DNA from: Enteractinococcus coprophilus
GTDB lineage: Bacteria; Actinomycetota; Actinomycetes; Actinomycetales; Micrococcaceae
Direction of reading: 5' to 3'
NCBI RefSeq assembly: GCF_006716305.1
Contig: NZ_VFOU01000002.1
Span: 62,001 to 126,000 of the forward strand
DNA: 64,000 nucleotides
Shown: positions 45,326-54,648 of the stretch, piece by piece
Layout: each line of letters opens with the position of its first letter
Numbering within the stretch: position 1 is the first letter of the stretch
Notes under the pieces: generated by a model
What the model was told of the DNA's origin: nothing
Databases searched by the model: none
Seen by the model: the letters and a program-made list of their open reading frames with translations, nothing else
Program-made: the position numbers and the translations under genes

Positions 45326-46608
45326 TCAGTGTCAGGACCATGTCGCTTCTCTGCCTGTGACACGTTCGAACTGGCATAGGATTTTGGTTCTCGATTAATT
45401 GCTCGAGTATTGGTCTCTGGCGCGAATATCCACACAATGCAAGCAAGCGCCAAAATGGTGCCGGTAATCGCAAACCCGAGTTCAAAGCCGTAAACATCTA
45501 CGATCCAGCCGATGAATAACGGGCCGATGATGGCGCCCACATCAGAAGCCATCTGTGCAGCGGACATTACCGAACCCGCTTTTCGTTCTTGACCCACAAG
45601 ATCTGCAATGGCTGCTTGCTGAGGAGCATTGAGCATACCGGTCCCAGCTCCTGCAATCAGTGAGGCGAGGAAGAACAGGAACGGACTCGTCATGAAGCCC
45701 AGCACTCCGGTTCCAAGCGCTGCTACAGCCAGTCCTATAACGATCAGCGGTTTGCGCCCGTATTGATCTGAGAGCCGGGAGGAGAATGTCACTGCAACAA
45801 CGTTGCCCACAGCAAAGATGGACAAAGCAACAGCAGCAGTCTGGGCACCATCAAGGAAATACCCGGTCCCAGCAAAAGCTGATGCCGCGAAGAGCGGCAT
45901 GATGGCGTTCCTGACACCGAAGGTGGCCCACCCGTTAGCAAAGAAGGATCCTAATGCAGCTCGATAGGGATGTTCTTTGACAGCATCAGTGAACGACCAC
46001 GCCACGCGTTCATCGACCACCTTATGGCGCTCGCCATTCTTACGCCGATGCAGGCCGAGATAGACCACGAGTGACGCAATCAGCAAAGCACCACCGTAAA
46101 TCAGGAATGGCGCTCGAGGCCCCAGAGAAACTAGGAGACCTCCCACGAGGGGGCCGGTAATGTTCCCGATCAAAAATGCGGAAGCATAGGCCCCGGACAC
46201 TCGACCGCGGATGGTGGGTGGTGATTTTGCCGCTAGAAATGACATCGCTGACACGGTAAACAGCGTGGAACCGAAACCACCCATGCCTCGGAAAATCAAT
46301 AGTTGCGTATATGTCTGAGCGAAAGCAACCAAGAACATCGAGATGCCAACGATGGTCACCCCGGTAATGTATACCCCTGATTCGCCAAACTTCATCGTTG
46401 CTCGGCCCGATACCGGTGCGAGTATCAACCTTGCCAAGCCGAAGATAGATACGACTGCAGATACACCAAAGGCTCCAACCCCAAAGGACTCGGCGTATTG
46501 GGGGAGGACCGGGGTGATAATGCCAAAGCCGATAGCGATGATGAAAGCCGCTGCAATAAGAACACGAACTTCACCGGGGATTTTAATCTTTTCCATCGAC
46601 GCAGACAT
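45322..46608 (-). CDS. Major facilitator superfamily transporter
   Basis: Probable drug or metabolite exporter of the 12-TM MFS type; substrate unknown. 428 residues from ATG 46608. TM1 is VLIAAAFIIAIGFGIITPVL, followed by the loop 2-3 motif GRATMKFGESG and the mid-protein SRLSDQYGRKPLIVIGLA, the usual MFS motif A. The start was chosen because CATAAT (minus strand, 46616-46621) ends 7 bases before it; ATG 46617 is an alternative. It breaks the otherwise same-strand smc-ftsY pair and overlaps smc by 4 bases. Confidence 0.85.
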   Translation of the reverse strand: MSASMEKIKIPGEVRVLIAAAFIIAIGFGIITPVLPQYAESFGVGAFGVSAVVSIFGLARLILAPVSGRATMKFGESGVYITGVTIVGISMFLVAFAQTYTQLLIFRGMGGFGSTLFTVSAMSFLAAKSPPTIRGRVSGAYASAFLIGNITGPLVGGLLVSLGPRAPFLIYGGALLIASLVVYLGLHRRKNGERHKVVDERVAWSFTDAVKEHPYRAALGSFFANGWATFGVRNAIMPLFAASAFAGTGYFLDGAQTAAVALSIFAVGNVVAVTFSSRLSDQYGRKPLIVIGLAVAALGTGVLGFMTSPFLFFLASLIAGAGTGMLNAPQQAAIADLVGQERKAGSVMSAAQMASDVGAIIGPLFIGWIVDVYGFELGFAITGTILALACIVWIFAPETNTRAINREPKSYASSNVSQAEKRHGPDTD

Positions 46609-46713
46609 ACAGCTCATTATGACACGCAAGAAATCGCGATTCGCAGCGCCAAGCTGTGCCGGTGGCATAACACGAAGACTGCGTCACGTGAAAAGTATGC
46701 CAAACTATAACCT

Positions 46714-47892
46714 GTGGAACTTCTTCTTATTGCCTTTCTTGTACCTGTCCTGGTCGGTGCCGGCGCAGTTGTAGCACTTGACCGTCCCGTCGACGAACCC
46801 CAAGTCAAAGTACTTGAGCCACCCGCACCTGAACCAGTGACGGTTCCTGCGCCGGTTGAAGCGCCAACAGTTGAAGAAGAAGCTGTTGTCGAGCCTGAGC
46901 CAGAGCTAGCACCTGATCCAGAGCCCGAGGTCATCGCTGAGCCGGAAGTTGAGCTCGAAAAGCCTGCCCCTGCGGCAGGGCGGTTGGCTCGGTTACGTGC
47001 GCGCCTGGCAAAGTCGAATAACGTCTTCTCTCAAGGATTGCTCGCTCTTCTTGCCCAGGACGATATCGATGAAGATGTCTGGGATGAGATCGAAGAGACC
47101 CTGCTGATCTCAGACCTGGGCGCAGACCCGGCTCTGGAACTCGTGGATCGTCTCAAGGAACGTGTCACCGTCGAAGGCACTCGCGATCCTGAAAGCGTAC
47201 GGGCTATGTTGCGCGAAGAGCTCGTTGCCATGGTGGACCCGGCAATGGATCGCAGGCTATCTGCCACCCGCAAGGACGATAAGCCCGCTGTCATCATGGT
47301 TGTTGGTGTTAACGGAGTTGGCAAAACAACGACCGTTGGTAAACTCGCCCGGGTGCTTGTCGCTGAAGATCGTGAGGTTGTTCTTGGTGCCGCAGATACT
47401 TTTCGCGCGGCAGCCGCAGAACAACTGACCACATGGGGTGAACGCGTAGGTGTCCAAACCGTCCGTTCTGAACAAGAAGGTGCCGACCCTGCCTCGGTAG
47501 CTTTTTCCGCTGTTGAGACAGGCATAGCACAAGAGGCCGACGTGGTGCTTGTAGACACCGCAGGACGTCTGCACTCCAAGGCAAACCTCATGGAGGAACT
47601 CGGTAAGGTCAAACGTGTTGCCGAAAAACAGGCTCCGGTTGGCGAAGTACTCTTGGTCATCGATGCGACTACAGGACAAAACGGTCTGGCTCAGGCAAAA
47701 GTCTTCACCGAAGCCGTCAACGTCACCGGTATCGTGCTGACGAAAATGGACGGTACAGCCAAGGGCGGTATTGTCGTAGCGATCCAACGTCAACTTGGTG
47801 TGCCCGTCAAGCTCATTGGACTTGGCGAAGGTGCGGATGATCTCGCACCATTCGAAGCAGAAGCATTTGTTGATGCCCTCATTGCGAGCTAA
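46714..47892 (+). CDS. ftsY: Signal recognition particle receptor FtsY
   Basis: GTPase docking SRP-ribosome complexes at the membrane. 392 residues. Residues 1-22 form a hydrophobic anchor (ELLLIAFLVPVLVGAGAVV), then a Pro/Glu-rich acidic A domain (about 27-88), and the NG domain with G1 VNGVGKTTTVGKLA, G2 GAADTFRAAAAEQL, G3 DTAGRLHSKANLM and G4 LTKMDGTAKGG. GTG start. The gene ends with a strong terminator and ffh follows after 139 bases, so the two SRP genes have separate transcription units. Confidence 0.96.
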   Translation: MELLLIAFLVPVLVGAGAVVALDRPVDEPQVKVLEPPAPEPVTVPAPVEAPTVEEEAVVEPEPELAPDPEPEVIAEPEVELEKPAPAAGRLARLRARLAKSNNVFSQGLLALLAQDDIDEDVWDEIEETLLISDLGADPALELVDRLKERVTVEGTRDPESVRAMLREELVAMVDPAMDRRLSATRKDDKPAVIMVVGVNGVGKTTTVGKLARVLVAEDREVVLGAADTFRAAAAEQLTTWGERVGVQTVRSEQEGADPASVAFSAVETGIAQEADVVLVDTAGRLHSKANLMEELGKVKRVAEKQAPVGEVLLVIDATTGQNGLAQAKVFTEAVNVTGIVLTKMDGTAKGGIVVAIQRQLGVPVKLIGLGEGADDLAPFEAEAFVDALIAS

Positions 47893-47931
47893 AACTGCTT
47901 TGCTGCAAGATAAAACAATTACAGCGGATGT

Positions 47932-47980
47932 GTACCTGGCGCTCTGACTTGATAAAGTGAGATGCCAGGTACCATTTTTT
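47932..47980 (+). terminator. Rho-independent terminator of ftsY
   Basis: GTACCTGGC (47932-47940) pairs perfectly with GCCAGGTAC (47964-47972). An inner helix (CTC/GAG, ACTT/AAGT) extends it, and a run of T follows at 47975-47980. Confidence 0.85.
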
Positions 47981-48031
47981 ACTGCTCGACACATCTAATT
48001 CGAGCTGAGTCGACAACAAGGATAATCGCAC

Positions 48032-49621
48032 GTGTTCAATACTTTGACGGAACGTCTGTCCTCTACCTTCAAGAATCTTCGTGGTAAAGGGCGACTGACA
48101 CAAGCAGATATTGATGCAACAGCACGCGAAATTCGCCGCGCCTTACTGGATGCTGACGTTGCGGTACCAGCGGTTCGTGAATTTATTGCCCACGTTAAAG
48201 AACGTGCCCTTGGTGAGGAAGTATCCGAAGCTCTCAACCCTGGCCAACAGGTCGTCAAGATTGTCCAAAATGAGCTCGAGGAGATCCTTGGTGGAGAGAC
48301 TCGAAACATCCAGCTTGCGAAAAACCCTCCGACGGTCATCATGCTCGTGGGCTTGCAGGGTGCCGGTAAAACTACCCTGGCTGGGAAGCTGTCCAAACAT
48401 TTGAAACAACAGGGCCATACCCCTCTGTTAGTCGCAGCTGACCTTCAGCGACCAAACGCTGTCAAACAGTTGGAGGTCAACGGTGAGCGTGCCGGAGTAC
48501 CGGTATTTGCTCCACACCCTGGTGTTTCGTCCGAACACGAAGATCCAACTGGTGACCCTGTAGAAGTTGCAAGAGCTGGCCTCGAAGAAGCAAAGACCCG
48601 CCAGCACGACATCGTGATTATCGACACCGCAGGCCGCCTGGGTGTCGACCAAGAGCTCATGCAGCAGGCGTCTGATATCCGCGCTGCAACCAATCCTGAT
48701 GAAGTTCTATTTGTTATTGACGCAATGATTGGGCAAGACGCGGTAGCCACTGCTCAGGCATTCAACGAAGGCGTCGGCTTTACCGGGGTAGTCCTGTCGA
48801 AGATGGACGGTGACGCTCGTGGTGGTGCTGCACTGTCCGTCAAATACATCACCGGTAAGCCCATCATGTTCGCCTCGACCGGTGAAGGTCTGGATGACTT
48901 CGAAGTCTTCCACCCCGATCGCATGGCCTCCCGCATCCTCGACATGGGCGACGTGCTGTCGCTCATCGAACAGGCAGAGCGGACGATCGACAAATCGCAA
49001 GCCGAAAAAATGGCGCAGAAGTTTGTCGATCAAGAAGACTTTACACTTGAAGACTTCTTGGACCAGATGCAGCAGCTCAAGAAAATGGGCTCGATGAAGA
49101 AGATGCTCATGATGATGCCTGGAGCACAGGGCATGCGTCAGCAGCTCGAGCAATTCGACGACTCACAGGTGAATCGCATCGAAGCAATCATTCGTTCCAT
49201 GACCCCCTACGAACGCAACGTTCCAAAAATTATTAACGGCTCTCGTCGGGCTCGTATCGCTGCTGGTTCTGGCGTTCACGTTTCCGAAGTCAATACTTTG
49301 CTAGAGCGTTTCCGCGAAGCCCAGAAGATGATGAAGCGTATGGCAGCAGGTGGCGGGATCCCAGGCATGCCTGGAATGCCTGGCGGTGGTGCTGGCGGGC
49401 GCCGTACCCACCGGAAGGGTAAAGGCAAGGCCAAAAACCGTAAACAGCAGCGTTTTGGCAACCCAGCCCGAGCGGAAGCCGAAGCTCGGAAAGAGCAAGA
49501 ACGCCAAGCCAAAAAAGCGACTCAGGAAATCGGTTCAGCATTCGGAGCCGGTGCTGATCCGAAAGACTTCGATCCTTCCCAGCTGAACCTTCCCAAGGGA
49601 TTCGAAAAATACTTGAAGTAA
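48032..49621 (+). CDS. ffh: Signal recognition particle protein Ffh
   Basis: GTPase binding signal peptides and 4.5S RNA. 529 residues. The N domain (1-90) is followed by the G domain: LQGAGKTTLAGKLSK (G1), ADLQRPNAVKQL, DTAGRLGVDQELM (G3), LSKMDGDARGGAALS (G4). The methionine-rich M domain (about 320-440; MQQLKKMGSMKKMLMMMPGA) and RNA-binding SRRARIAAGSG follow. The C-terminal tail has GMPGMPGGGAGG and a Lys/Arg-rich stretch, as in other actinobacteria. GTG start; GATAAT 5 bases upstream may be a -10 box. Confidence 0.97.
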   Translation: MFNTLTERLSSTFKNLRGKGRLTQADIDATAREIRRALLDADVAVPAVREFIAHVKERALGEEVSEALNPGQQVVKIVQNELEEILGGETRNIQLAKNPPTVIMLVGLQGAGKTTLAGKLSKHLKQQGHTPLLVAADLQRPNAVKQLEVNGERAGVPVFAPHPGVSSEHEDPTGDPVEVARAGLEEAKTRQHDIVIIDTAGRLGVDQELMQQASDIRAATNPDEVLFVIDAMIGQDAVATAQAFNEGVGFTGVVLSKMDGDARGGAALSVKYITGKPIMFASTGEGLDDFEVFHPDRMASRILDMGDVLSLIEQAERTIDKSQAEKMAQKFVDQEDFTLEDFLDQMQQLKKMGSMKKMLMMMPGAQGMRQQLEQFDDSQVNRIEAIIRSMTPYERNVPKIINGSRRARIAAGSGVHVSEVNTLLERFREAQKMMKRMAAGGGIPGMPGMPGGGAGGRRTHRKGKGKAKNRKQQRFGNPARAEAEARKEQERQAKKATQEIGSAFGAGADPKDFDPSQLNLPKGFEKYLK

Positions 49622-49648
49622 GCCCGCCATGGGTGACGACTTCACACA

Positions 49649-49693
49649 GTGCGCTCAGCCTCGTCAAATTCGGCTGAGCGCACCTATTTGTTT
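49649..49693 (+). terminator. Rho-independent terminator of ffh
   Basis: GTGCGCTCAGCC (49649-49660) pairs perfectly over 12 bp with GGCTGAGCGCAC (49672-49683), with an 11-base loop and a T-rich tail (CTATTTGTTT). Confidence 0.85.
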
Positions 49694-49754
49694 CTAAAAT
49701 TGCCACGACACAAAGTCTGTTTCGTGAAGAATATATTGGTTTGGAGTAAACCGC

Positions 49755-51011
49755 GTGAAAGATCTCGTAGTTATAGGTCAAGGATATGTCGGCTTGCCAC
49801 TCTCTCAGGCAGCTAGTAAGACTGGGTTCAATGTCACAGGCCTCGACGTGAGCCAGCGCATTGTCGATGACCTCAATGCAGGCACCTCACACGTCGAAGA
49901 TATCCCTGACGCTGATCTACAAGAGATGCTTGACAACGGCTACCGAGCTACGACGGACAGTACGGTCATCCAAGAGGCTGATGTCGTAGTGATCTGTGTA
50001 CCGACGCCGCTCGGTGATGCTGGTCGCCCTGATCTACAAGCGGTCGAATCTGCTACTGAATCGATCGTCCAAAACCTTCGTCGCAAGTCCTTGGTGGTCC
50101 TCGAATCCACTACTTACCCTGGAACAACTGAGGAACTGTTATTGCCAGCCCTAGAAGCTGAGGGCAAAAAGCTCGATGAAGACTTTTACCTCGCTTTTTC
50201 CCCCGAGCGTATCGACCCGGGCAACAAAACGTACCGGTTAGAGAATACTCCGAAAGTCGTGGGTGGCGTCTCGCCCGACTCCGGGGAGCGTGCCGTCTCA
50301 TTTTACAATCGCTTTATCCAAGAGGTTGTCCAGGTCAAAGGGGCCAAAGAAGCCGAAACGGCGAAACTGCTAGAAAACACCTACCGTCACATCAATATTG
50401 GCTTAGTGAACGAGATGGCCAAATTCAGTCATGAACTTGGCATCGATATTTGGGAAGTCATCAAAGCTGCCAAAACCAAACCTTTCGGCTTCCAGGCGTT
50501 TTATCCAGGCCCAGGAGTCGGCGGTCACTGTATCCCGATTGATCCTAGTTACCTAAACTATTCGGTCCGTAAAGCACTCGGTCACCCCTTCCGTTTCGTC
50601 GATTTGGCAGAAGATATAAACAACTCCATGCCAAACTATGTGGTGCAGCGGGTTCAGGATCTTCTGAACGAACACCAAAAGTCTCTCAAAGGTTCGAAAG
50701 TGTTGCTCCTCGGAGTGAGCTATAAGGCCGATATCGCAGATCAACGGCACTCACCAGCTATTCCAGTAGGAAACGGCCTAGCGGGCAAGGGCGCGCAGAT
50801 TTCCTACCACGATGCCAATGTGCCGACCTGGGCATTCAACGGTACAGAGTATCACTCCGTCACAGATCTAGATGCCGCCGTCGAGGAAGCAGATATCGTG
50901 ATCCTGCTGCAAGCACACCGTGAATACGATCTTTCTGATATTGCCTCGAAAGCCAAGCTACTTTTTGACACACGCGGTGTGGCAAATAGTGAAGAAGCAT
51001 ATATCTTGTAA
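49755..51011 (+). CDS. Nucleotide-sugar 6-dehydrogenase (WbpA/UDP-GlcNAc dehydrogenase type)
   Basis: NAD-dependent double oxidation at C6 of a UDP-hexose. 418 residues: Rossmann motif VIGQGYVGLPLSQAASKTG, LAFSPERIDPGN, ENTYRHINIGLVNE, catalytic Cys259 in GVGGHCIPIDPSYL, C-terminal LLGVSYKADIADQRHSPA. The GHCIPIDPSYL and SPERIDPGN forms resemble WbpA-type UDP-GlcNAc (or UDP-glucose) dehydrogenases rather than WecC. The product is probably UDP-GlcNAcA or UDP-GlcA; this cannot be resolved here. GTG with GGAG upstream. It interrupts ffh and rpsP, which are usually neighbours, and lies between two terminators or promoters, so it is a separate unit. Confidence 0.85.
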   Translation: MKDLVVIGQGYVGLPLSQAASKTGFNVTGLDVSQRIVDDLNAGTSHVEDIPDADLQEMLDNGYRATTDSTVIQEADVVVICVPTPLGDAGRPDLQAVESATESIVQNLRRKSLVVLESTTYPGTTEELLLPALEAEGKKLDEDFYLAFSPERIDPGNKTYRLENTPKVVGGVSPDSGERAVSFYNRFIQEVVQVKGAKEAETAKLLENTYRHINIGLVNEMAKFSHELGIDIWEVIKAAKTKPFGFQAFYPGPGVGGHCIPIDPSYLNYSVRKALGHPFRFVDLAEDINNSMPNYVVQRVQDLLNEHQKSLKGSKVLLLGVSYKADIADQRHSPAIPVGNGLAGKGAQISYHDANVPTWAFNGTEYHSVTDLDAAVEEADIVILLQAHREYDLSDIASKAKLLFDTRGVANSEEAYIL

Positions 51012-51027
51012 CCAAAAGCCATGCCAA

Positions 51028-51058
51028 TTGGATAAATGCTATCGGAGTCTGTCATAAT
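51028..51058 (+). promoter_or_regulatory. Candidate rpsP promoter
   Basis: TTGGAT (51028-51033), 19-base spacer, CATAAT (51053-51058). Transcription would start near 51065, leaving a leader of about 128 bases before the rpsP GTG. The leader includes a small CTGA...TCAG stem. Confidence 0.45.
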
Positions 51059-51192
51059 AGTTCGGTACTGATCCGTCGGTCAGATTACCCTCTATTCTCT
51101 GATCGATGTGTCCGTTCGTGATGTATCTTCGCTCCTGCCCCCAGGCGCGAAAGAAAGATCACAAAATATATGAAACAGGAGCACCCACAAAA

Positions 51193-51606
51193 GTGGCCGT
51201 AAGAATCCGTTTAAAGCGTTTTGGTAAAATCCGTTCTCCACACTATCGTGTAGTCGTTGCAGACCAGCGCGCAAAGCGTGACGGTGCTGTCATCGAAGAG
51301 ATCGGCATCTACCACCCGACAAAAGATCCGTCGGTTATCAAGATCGACTCTGACCGTGCCCAGTACTGGTTGGGCGTTGGCGCACAGCCATCCAAACAGG
51401 TCACCGCACTACTGAAGCTGACTGGTGACTGGCAGAAGTTCAAAGGCGAAGAGTACGATGAATCGCTCATGAAGCACCCTGCTGAAAAAGAGGCTTTCGT
51501 GGCGCCAGACAAGGGTTCCGTTGTGCTTCCTGAAGCACCAGAACCTAAGACTGAAGTTGCCGCAGCTGAACCTGCTGAGGAAAAGACTGAAGAGGCAGCT
51601 GAATAG
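51193..51606 (+). CDS. rpsP: 30S ribosomal protein bS16
   Basis: Small-subunit assembly protein. 137 residues beginning [20 protein letters not shown], the family hallmark, then the acidic Ala/Glu-rich tail ([20 protein letters not shown]) typical of actinobacteria. GTG 51193 was chosen because the product then matches bS16 exactly; an open extension back to 51106 has no family resemblance. CAGGAG lies about 12 bases upstream. The stop codon shares a base with the khpA GTG. Confidence 0.95.
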   Translation: MAVRIRLKRFGKIRSPHYRVVVADQRAKRDGAVIEEIGIYHPTKDPSVIKIDSDRAQYWLGVGAQPSKQVTALLKLTGDWQKFKGEEYDESLMKHPAEKEAFVAPDKGSVVLPEAPEPKTEVAAAEPAEEKTEEAAE

Positions 51607-51851
51607 TGTCCATGTTGCAAGAAGCGTTGGAGCACCTAGTACGCGGGATTGTTGATTATCCCGAAGACGTGCAGGTCGATCTTCGCAACAACAGGCGCGG
51701 AGAAATGCTGAGTGTCCACGTTCATCCAGATGATCTCGGTCGAGTGATCGGGCGAAAAGGCCGCACAGCGAATGCTCTTCGTGCTGTAGTTGAAGGACTT
51801 GCAGGATATTCGGTGCGCGTTGACGTGGTCGATACCGACCGTCGTCGCTAA
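51606..51851 (+). CDS. khpA: KH-domain RNA-binding protein KhpA
   Basis: Small RNA chaperone/RNA-binding protein. 81 residues, a single KH domain with the GxxG loop in VIGRKGRTANALR. GTG start overlapping the rpsP stop; ATG 51612 is a near alternative. The usual next gene rimM is displaced about 8 kb by the glycosyltransferase island. A strong terminator follows directly. Confidence 0.93.
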   Translation: MSMLQEALEHLVRGIVDYPEDVQVDLRNNRRGEMLSVHVHPDDLGRVIGRKGRTANALRAVVEGLAGYSVRVDVVDTDRRR

Positions 51852-51863
51852 TAAAACAGTCGA

Positions 51864-51910
51864 AATAGGCCATTTAACCGTGAGTATGTTGGTTAGATGG
51901 CCTATTTTTT
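51864..51910 (+). terminator. Rho-independent terminator after khpA
   Basis: A 16-bp stem with one G-T pair: arms 51864-51879 (AATAGGCCATTTAACC) and 51891-51906 (GGTTAGATGGCCTATT), an 11-base loop and a T run. It ends the rpsP-khpA transcript before the glycosyltransferase gene. Confidence 0.92.
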
Positions 51911-51971
51911 CTTTTGTACTCATTTCAGTATTGATCTGAAATACATTAACGCAATTATGGGGGAGTCTAAG

Positions 51972-54542
51972 GTGAGCTCAGAGGGCGTAGGAAATTTGAA
52001 GTCGTGGTTGAAGAGATCATGGAGGATGGCGAAACAATCAGATAGCACTCCCCGTGGCGTAGACTCGGAACGCTCCACTGAGGTTACCAATCCTGTCGAC
52101 AGCTACTATCGCCACAAGGTGAAGACTAACCTCCCGGTGTTCTACCGCTTTGCTCTTCAAACACGTTCCTTAGCTATACGAGACACGTTTGCAAAAGCGG
52201 CATCATCGGACGGGTGGGACCTTGCGGACCTGCTAACCGTCGTAGAGAACCTGGATGCGGATCACCTGACGGAGCCCGAGACAAGTTTCTTGAAGGACCG
52301 TTTCGACAGCTCAGTGTTATTAACACTTGCTGATCTTTTAGCCAATACAGCACGTGATGATTTAGATACGCACGCGGCGGTCCAGATCTACGCTTTCGCA
52401 TACAAGCTATATGGTCAAAATCCGTTTTTGAAACAGCACATTCTGCAGTACGTTGAAGCACTTAATGAAGTAGGTTTATATGACCGATCTGTGCAGCTTG
52501 CAAGAGCATTTGACATCAATGACATTGCGCCTCTACAGACCGAATTACTCGAGTTACAGCGAACTCGAAAGGTCAATCCATCTGCTGACGCGTGGCTCAG
52601 TGCCCTTAATGCCATCTATACCTCGCTCGATATGTCGAATGTTCGGCTACTATCTAATGCATCGCTTCCTCTGATGGATCGACTCACAGCTGGGCCTACA
52701 AGACCTCTGGACGGTCCCAAGGTGTCCGTCATTATGCCCACTTTCGCCCCTGGGCCCGGGATACGTACCGCGCTAGGCAGTTTACTGGACCAATCATGGC
52801 AAAACCTAGAGATTATCGTCGTAAATGACGCATCTCCGAGTCGCTTCAACGATCTCTTTAAGGAAGTAGAGGAGCTTGACCCACGAATTCGGGTGCTGCA
52901 TCAAGAAAAAAACCTAGGTCCATACGTTGCCCGCAATGCAGGGCTCGCGGTGGCCAGCGGTGTGTTCATTACTACCCACGACGATGATGACTGGTCTCAT
53001 CCAGACAAGATCGCAACTCAAGCGCGGGTGCTGTTGCAACAACCCGCTGTCGTCGCAACAACCACTGCTCATATTCGAGCGACCGAAGATGCGGTCCTGC
53101 GTCGATTGAATATTCAAGCCAAGTTCATGCAGATGAATTATTCTTCCTTGATGTTCCGCCGCACTGTTCCGAGTGAAGTTGGTGATTGGGATCCGGTGAA
53201 TCGCGGTGGCGACTCTGAATTTTATACGCGCCTCGCAGAGTACTATGGATCTGAGCGAATAGTGGGAATGCACGATAAGCCGCTAGCGTTTAGTCGTGTT
53301 TGGGATGGCTCTCTGACATCCGGAGAAATGTCGCGTGGTTACTTCGCGTATTCTAGGTTGTTATATCGCTGGGCCTTCCGTCAGTGGCACTGGGAAATGC
53401 GAAAACGCGGTCAAAAGGCAATCCGAAAGCCGGATGGTCCTCGTCCTTATGCAATACCCACTACATTCGAAGCTGGCCAACGCAACAAGCACCTAGGACT
53501 ATTCGATGTCGTTTATATAACAGACTTCTTTCGTCAAGCAAAGTATGTGGATTTCGTTCTGAAAGAGATCGAGACGCTGTCTGCTGCCGGCTTGCGCGTG
53601 GGGTACATGCATCTCAATTCGCCCGAAACTAACCGGCCCGCTGGATTACCGCAAAGACTCTTCGAGCTGCAATACGAGCGGAAGTTGACACAGCTATCCC
53701 TCACTGATGCCGCAGAAACAAATATAGTTATCGTTTATGATGCTTCAATTGGGATGTTCATAGATCAACTCAGTCCAACCCTTAAAAGTCATCGCGGTAT
53801 CACTGTTTACAACGAATTGCCTTGTCTAACGGGGGCTGTCAAACGGAGCCCGGTACAGTGGAACCAGACGCTACGGAATCTTGATTCTGCTTTCGACACT
53901 TTCTTTAAGGTTGTAGGTACCACTCGAGAGGATCAAGAACAGCTACGCTCTTCGGTACCCTCTTCGCGTCTACTTGAGGATACCGATATATGGAGTCTGC
54001 ATCTACAAGGTGAACTTATCTCGCCTACTCCGCCGTCTCAGCCACCAGTTGTTGGATTTCATTCGTATGGGAATCGCTACCGGTGGCCAAAATCAGGAAC
54101 AGAGTTGAGGTCAGTTTATCGTTCACGAATTTTCGAAACGAGACTCTATGGTCAAGTGGAAGAGGTCGTAGAGAAATATGGTGAGGAGGTTTTTGACGGC
54201 ATCGATTTAATTAGTATGAATCAAATGTCAGAGCCGGACTTTCTCTCCGGAATAGACTACTGGGTTTACTGGCCCAACCCTCGTCTTCGGGACAAAGTAT
54301 GGGAGCCAGTTCTAAAAGCAATGCAAGCAGGTAAAGTCGTTTTGTTGCCCCCACATCTAGAGCCTATTTATGGTGAAGGGGCTCTATACGTTGATCGAGA
54401 CGACATCAGTAGTAAGATTGCAGAACTCACCGCGTCCACTGAGTTATACAAGGCGCAAGCACAACGTGGTCAACAGCTTGTGCAGGAAGTCTATACCTCC
54501 GAGCTTTATCTACAACGAATTATGAGGCTGCTTGGACACTAG
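51972..54542 (+). CDS. Large glycosyltransferase (helical N terminus, GT2, C-terminal GT-B-like)
   Basis: 856 residues from GTG 51972, which has GGGGGAG 6 bases upstream; ATG 51957 without a ribosome site is the alternative. The N-terminal ~240 residues are helical (YRFALQTRSLAIRDTFAKAA). The GT2 domain (about 245-470) has KVSVIMPTFAPGPGIRTALG, EIIVVNDASPS and the acidic metal motif THDDDDWSHPDK. The last ~330 residues look like a GT-B domain (DVVYITDFFRQAKYVDFVL, then VVLLPPHLEPIYGEGALYVD). The same plan and many identical motifs occur in the gene at 57072-59801 on the other strand. Codon use is A/T-richer than in flanking ribosomal genes. Confidence 0.8.
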   Translation: MSSEGVGNLKSWLKRSWRMAKQSDSTPRGVDSERSTEVTNPVDSYYRHKVKTNLPVFYRFALQTRSLAIRDTFAKAASSDGWDLADLLTVVENLDADHLTEPETSFLKDRFDSSVLLTLADLLANTARDDLDTHAAVQIYAFAYKLYGQNPFLKQHILQYVEALNEVGLYDRSVQLARAFDINDIAPLQTELLELQRTRKVNPSADAWLSALNAIYTSLDMSNVRLLSNASLPLMDRLTAGPTRPLDGPKVSVIMPTFAPGPGIRTALGSLLDQSWQNLEIIVVNDASPSRFNDLFKEVEELDPRIRVLHQEKNLGPYVARNAGLAVASGVFITTHDDDDWSHPDKIATQARVLLQQPAVVATTTAHIRATEDAVLRRLNIQAKFMQMNYSSLMFRRTVPSEVGDWDPVNRGGDSEFYTRLAEYYGSERIVGMHDKPLAFSRVWDGSLTSGEMSRGYFAYSRLLYRWAFRQWHWEMRKRGQKAIRKPDGPRPYAIPTTFEAGQRNKHLGLFDVVYITDFFRQAKYVDFVLKEIETLSAAGLRVGYMHLNSPETNRPAGLPQRLFELQYERKLTQLSLTDAAETNIVIVYDASIGMFIDQLSPTLKSHRGITVYNELPCLTGAVKRSPVQWNQTLRNLDSAFDTFFKVVGTTREDQEQLRSSVPSSRLLEDTDIWSLHLQGELISPTPPSQPPVVGFHSYGNRYRWPKSGTELRSVYRSRIFETRLYGQVEEVVEKYGEEVFDGIDLISMNQMSEPDFLSGIDYWVYWPNPRLRDKVWEPVLKAMQAGKVVLLPPHLEPIYGEGALYVDRDDISSKIAELTASTELYKAQAQRGQQLVQEVYTSELYLQRIMRLLGH

Positions 54543-54548
54543 GCGAGT

Positions 54549-54568
54549 GAGGCGATGAGTCTCGCCTC
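54549..54568. terminator. Candidate hairpin between convergent genes
   Basis: GAGGCGA (54549-54555) pairs with TCGCCTC (54562-54568). A second small repeat TGACAA-CCTGA-TTGTCA lies at 54623-54639 near the end of the opposite-strand gene. Neither has a long T tract. Confidence 0.4.
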
Positions 54569-54648
54569 TGTTGCTACAGAACTGCGCTTAGATCAAAGTC
54601 CTTCGTGGTCGCGGTTCTCGCATGACAACCTGATTGTCAGAACCTAAT

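Noticed and set aside
51106-51192. Upstream extension of rpsP
   Set aside because: bS16 proteins begin at the [11 protein letters not shown] position; the extra 29 residues have no similarity and lie in the transcript leader.
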